From an uncultured Eubacteriales bacterium (GTDB lineage Bacteria > Bacillota > Clostridia > Oscillospirales > CAG-272), in NCBI GenBank assembly GCA_900547565.1, contig URHI01000114.1, forward strand, positions 1-6,013: DNA of 6,013 bases, given 5' to 3'. Positions 5,967 to 6,013 of this stretch are shown piece by piece. Numbering within the stretch: position 1 is the stretch's first letter; each line of letters opens with the position of its first letter. The position numbers and the translations under genes were made by a program. A model generated the notes under the pieces. That model had not been told where the DNA came from and ran no database searches. It worked only from the letters and a program-made list of their open reading frames with translations.

Positions 5967-6013
5967 GGGGAAAGTGGTATTTTGCTGAAATATCTTTGTA
6001 AACGGTTATTCGT

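Noticed and set aside
1..6013. CRISPR array, insertion sequence or transposase
   Set aside because: No regularly spaced direct repeats, no transposase-like frame and no terminal inverted repeats with target duplications were seen on either strand.

Overview
The window looks like a chromosomal segment of an anaerobic Gram-positive, most likely a Clostridia member of the Oscillospiraceae/Ruminococcaceae type. This is inferred from strong AGGAGG-type ribosome binding sites, a textbook sigma-A promoter, and the protein styles: clostridial ECF sigma/anti-sigma pairs and small Firmicutes lipoproteins. No species can be named. All protein genes lie on the minus strand, so transcription runs from high to low coordinates. 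The only plus-strand gene signal is an RNA-like 3' end at the left edge.

Right part (about 5970 to 3150): a strong promoter (TTGATT, 17 bp, TATAAT) drives an intact two-gene unit. It encodes a Wzx/MATE-like polysaccharide flippase (472 aa) and, 40 bp downstream, a 12-helix MFS transporter (414 aa). A clear intrinsic terminator follows at 3150-3193.

Middle part (about 3110 to 1337): this was once an ECF sigma factor operon, in the order sigma factor, membrane-anchored anti-sigma-like protein with overlapping TTGA start/stop, then a small lipoprotein. Each gene appears damaged. The sigma gene has no usable start codon at its good RBS and an in-frame TAG. The anti-sigma gene has two in-frame TGA codons, with coding sense continuing after both. 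The lipoprotein signal peptide is split from its best start by a one-base deficit in an A run. Split this way the pieces look like small unrelated ORFs; reading through the lesions restores three recognisable proteins.

Left part (about 1330 to 150): a visibly A+T-richer stretch holds a second sigma-70-like gene. It has kept its RBS and a promoter-like sequence with a 14-bp palindrome in the spacer. It seems to have lost the DNA-binding half of the sigma domain through an in-frame internal deletion, and it carries a -1 frameshift near 745. Two hairpins with the same stem sequence flank this stretch. At the extreme left, 1-94 resembles the 3' end of a tmRNA gene (ends CGCCTCCACCA) followed by a strong terminator, but its T-arm is malformed.

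Overall, two intact transport genes sit beside about 2.8 kb in which two regulatory loci appear to be decaying, next to a tmRNA-like end that could have served as an integration site. I did not find a convincing new biological system. The most interesting signal is the clustering of small lesions in the regulatory genes alone, which needs to be separated from assembly error, phase variation and stop-codon recoding.
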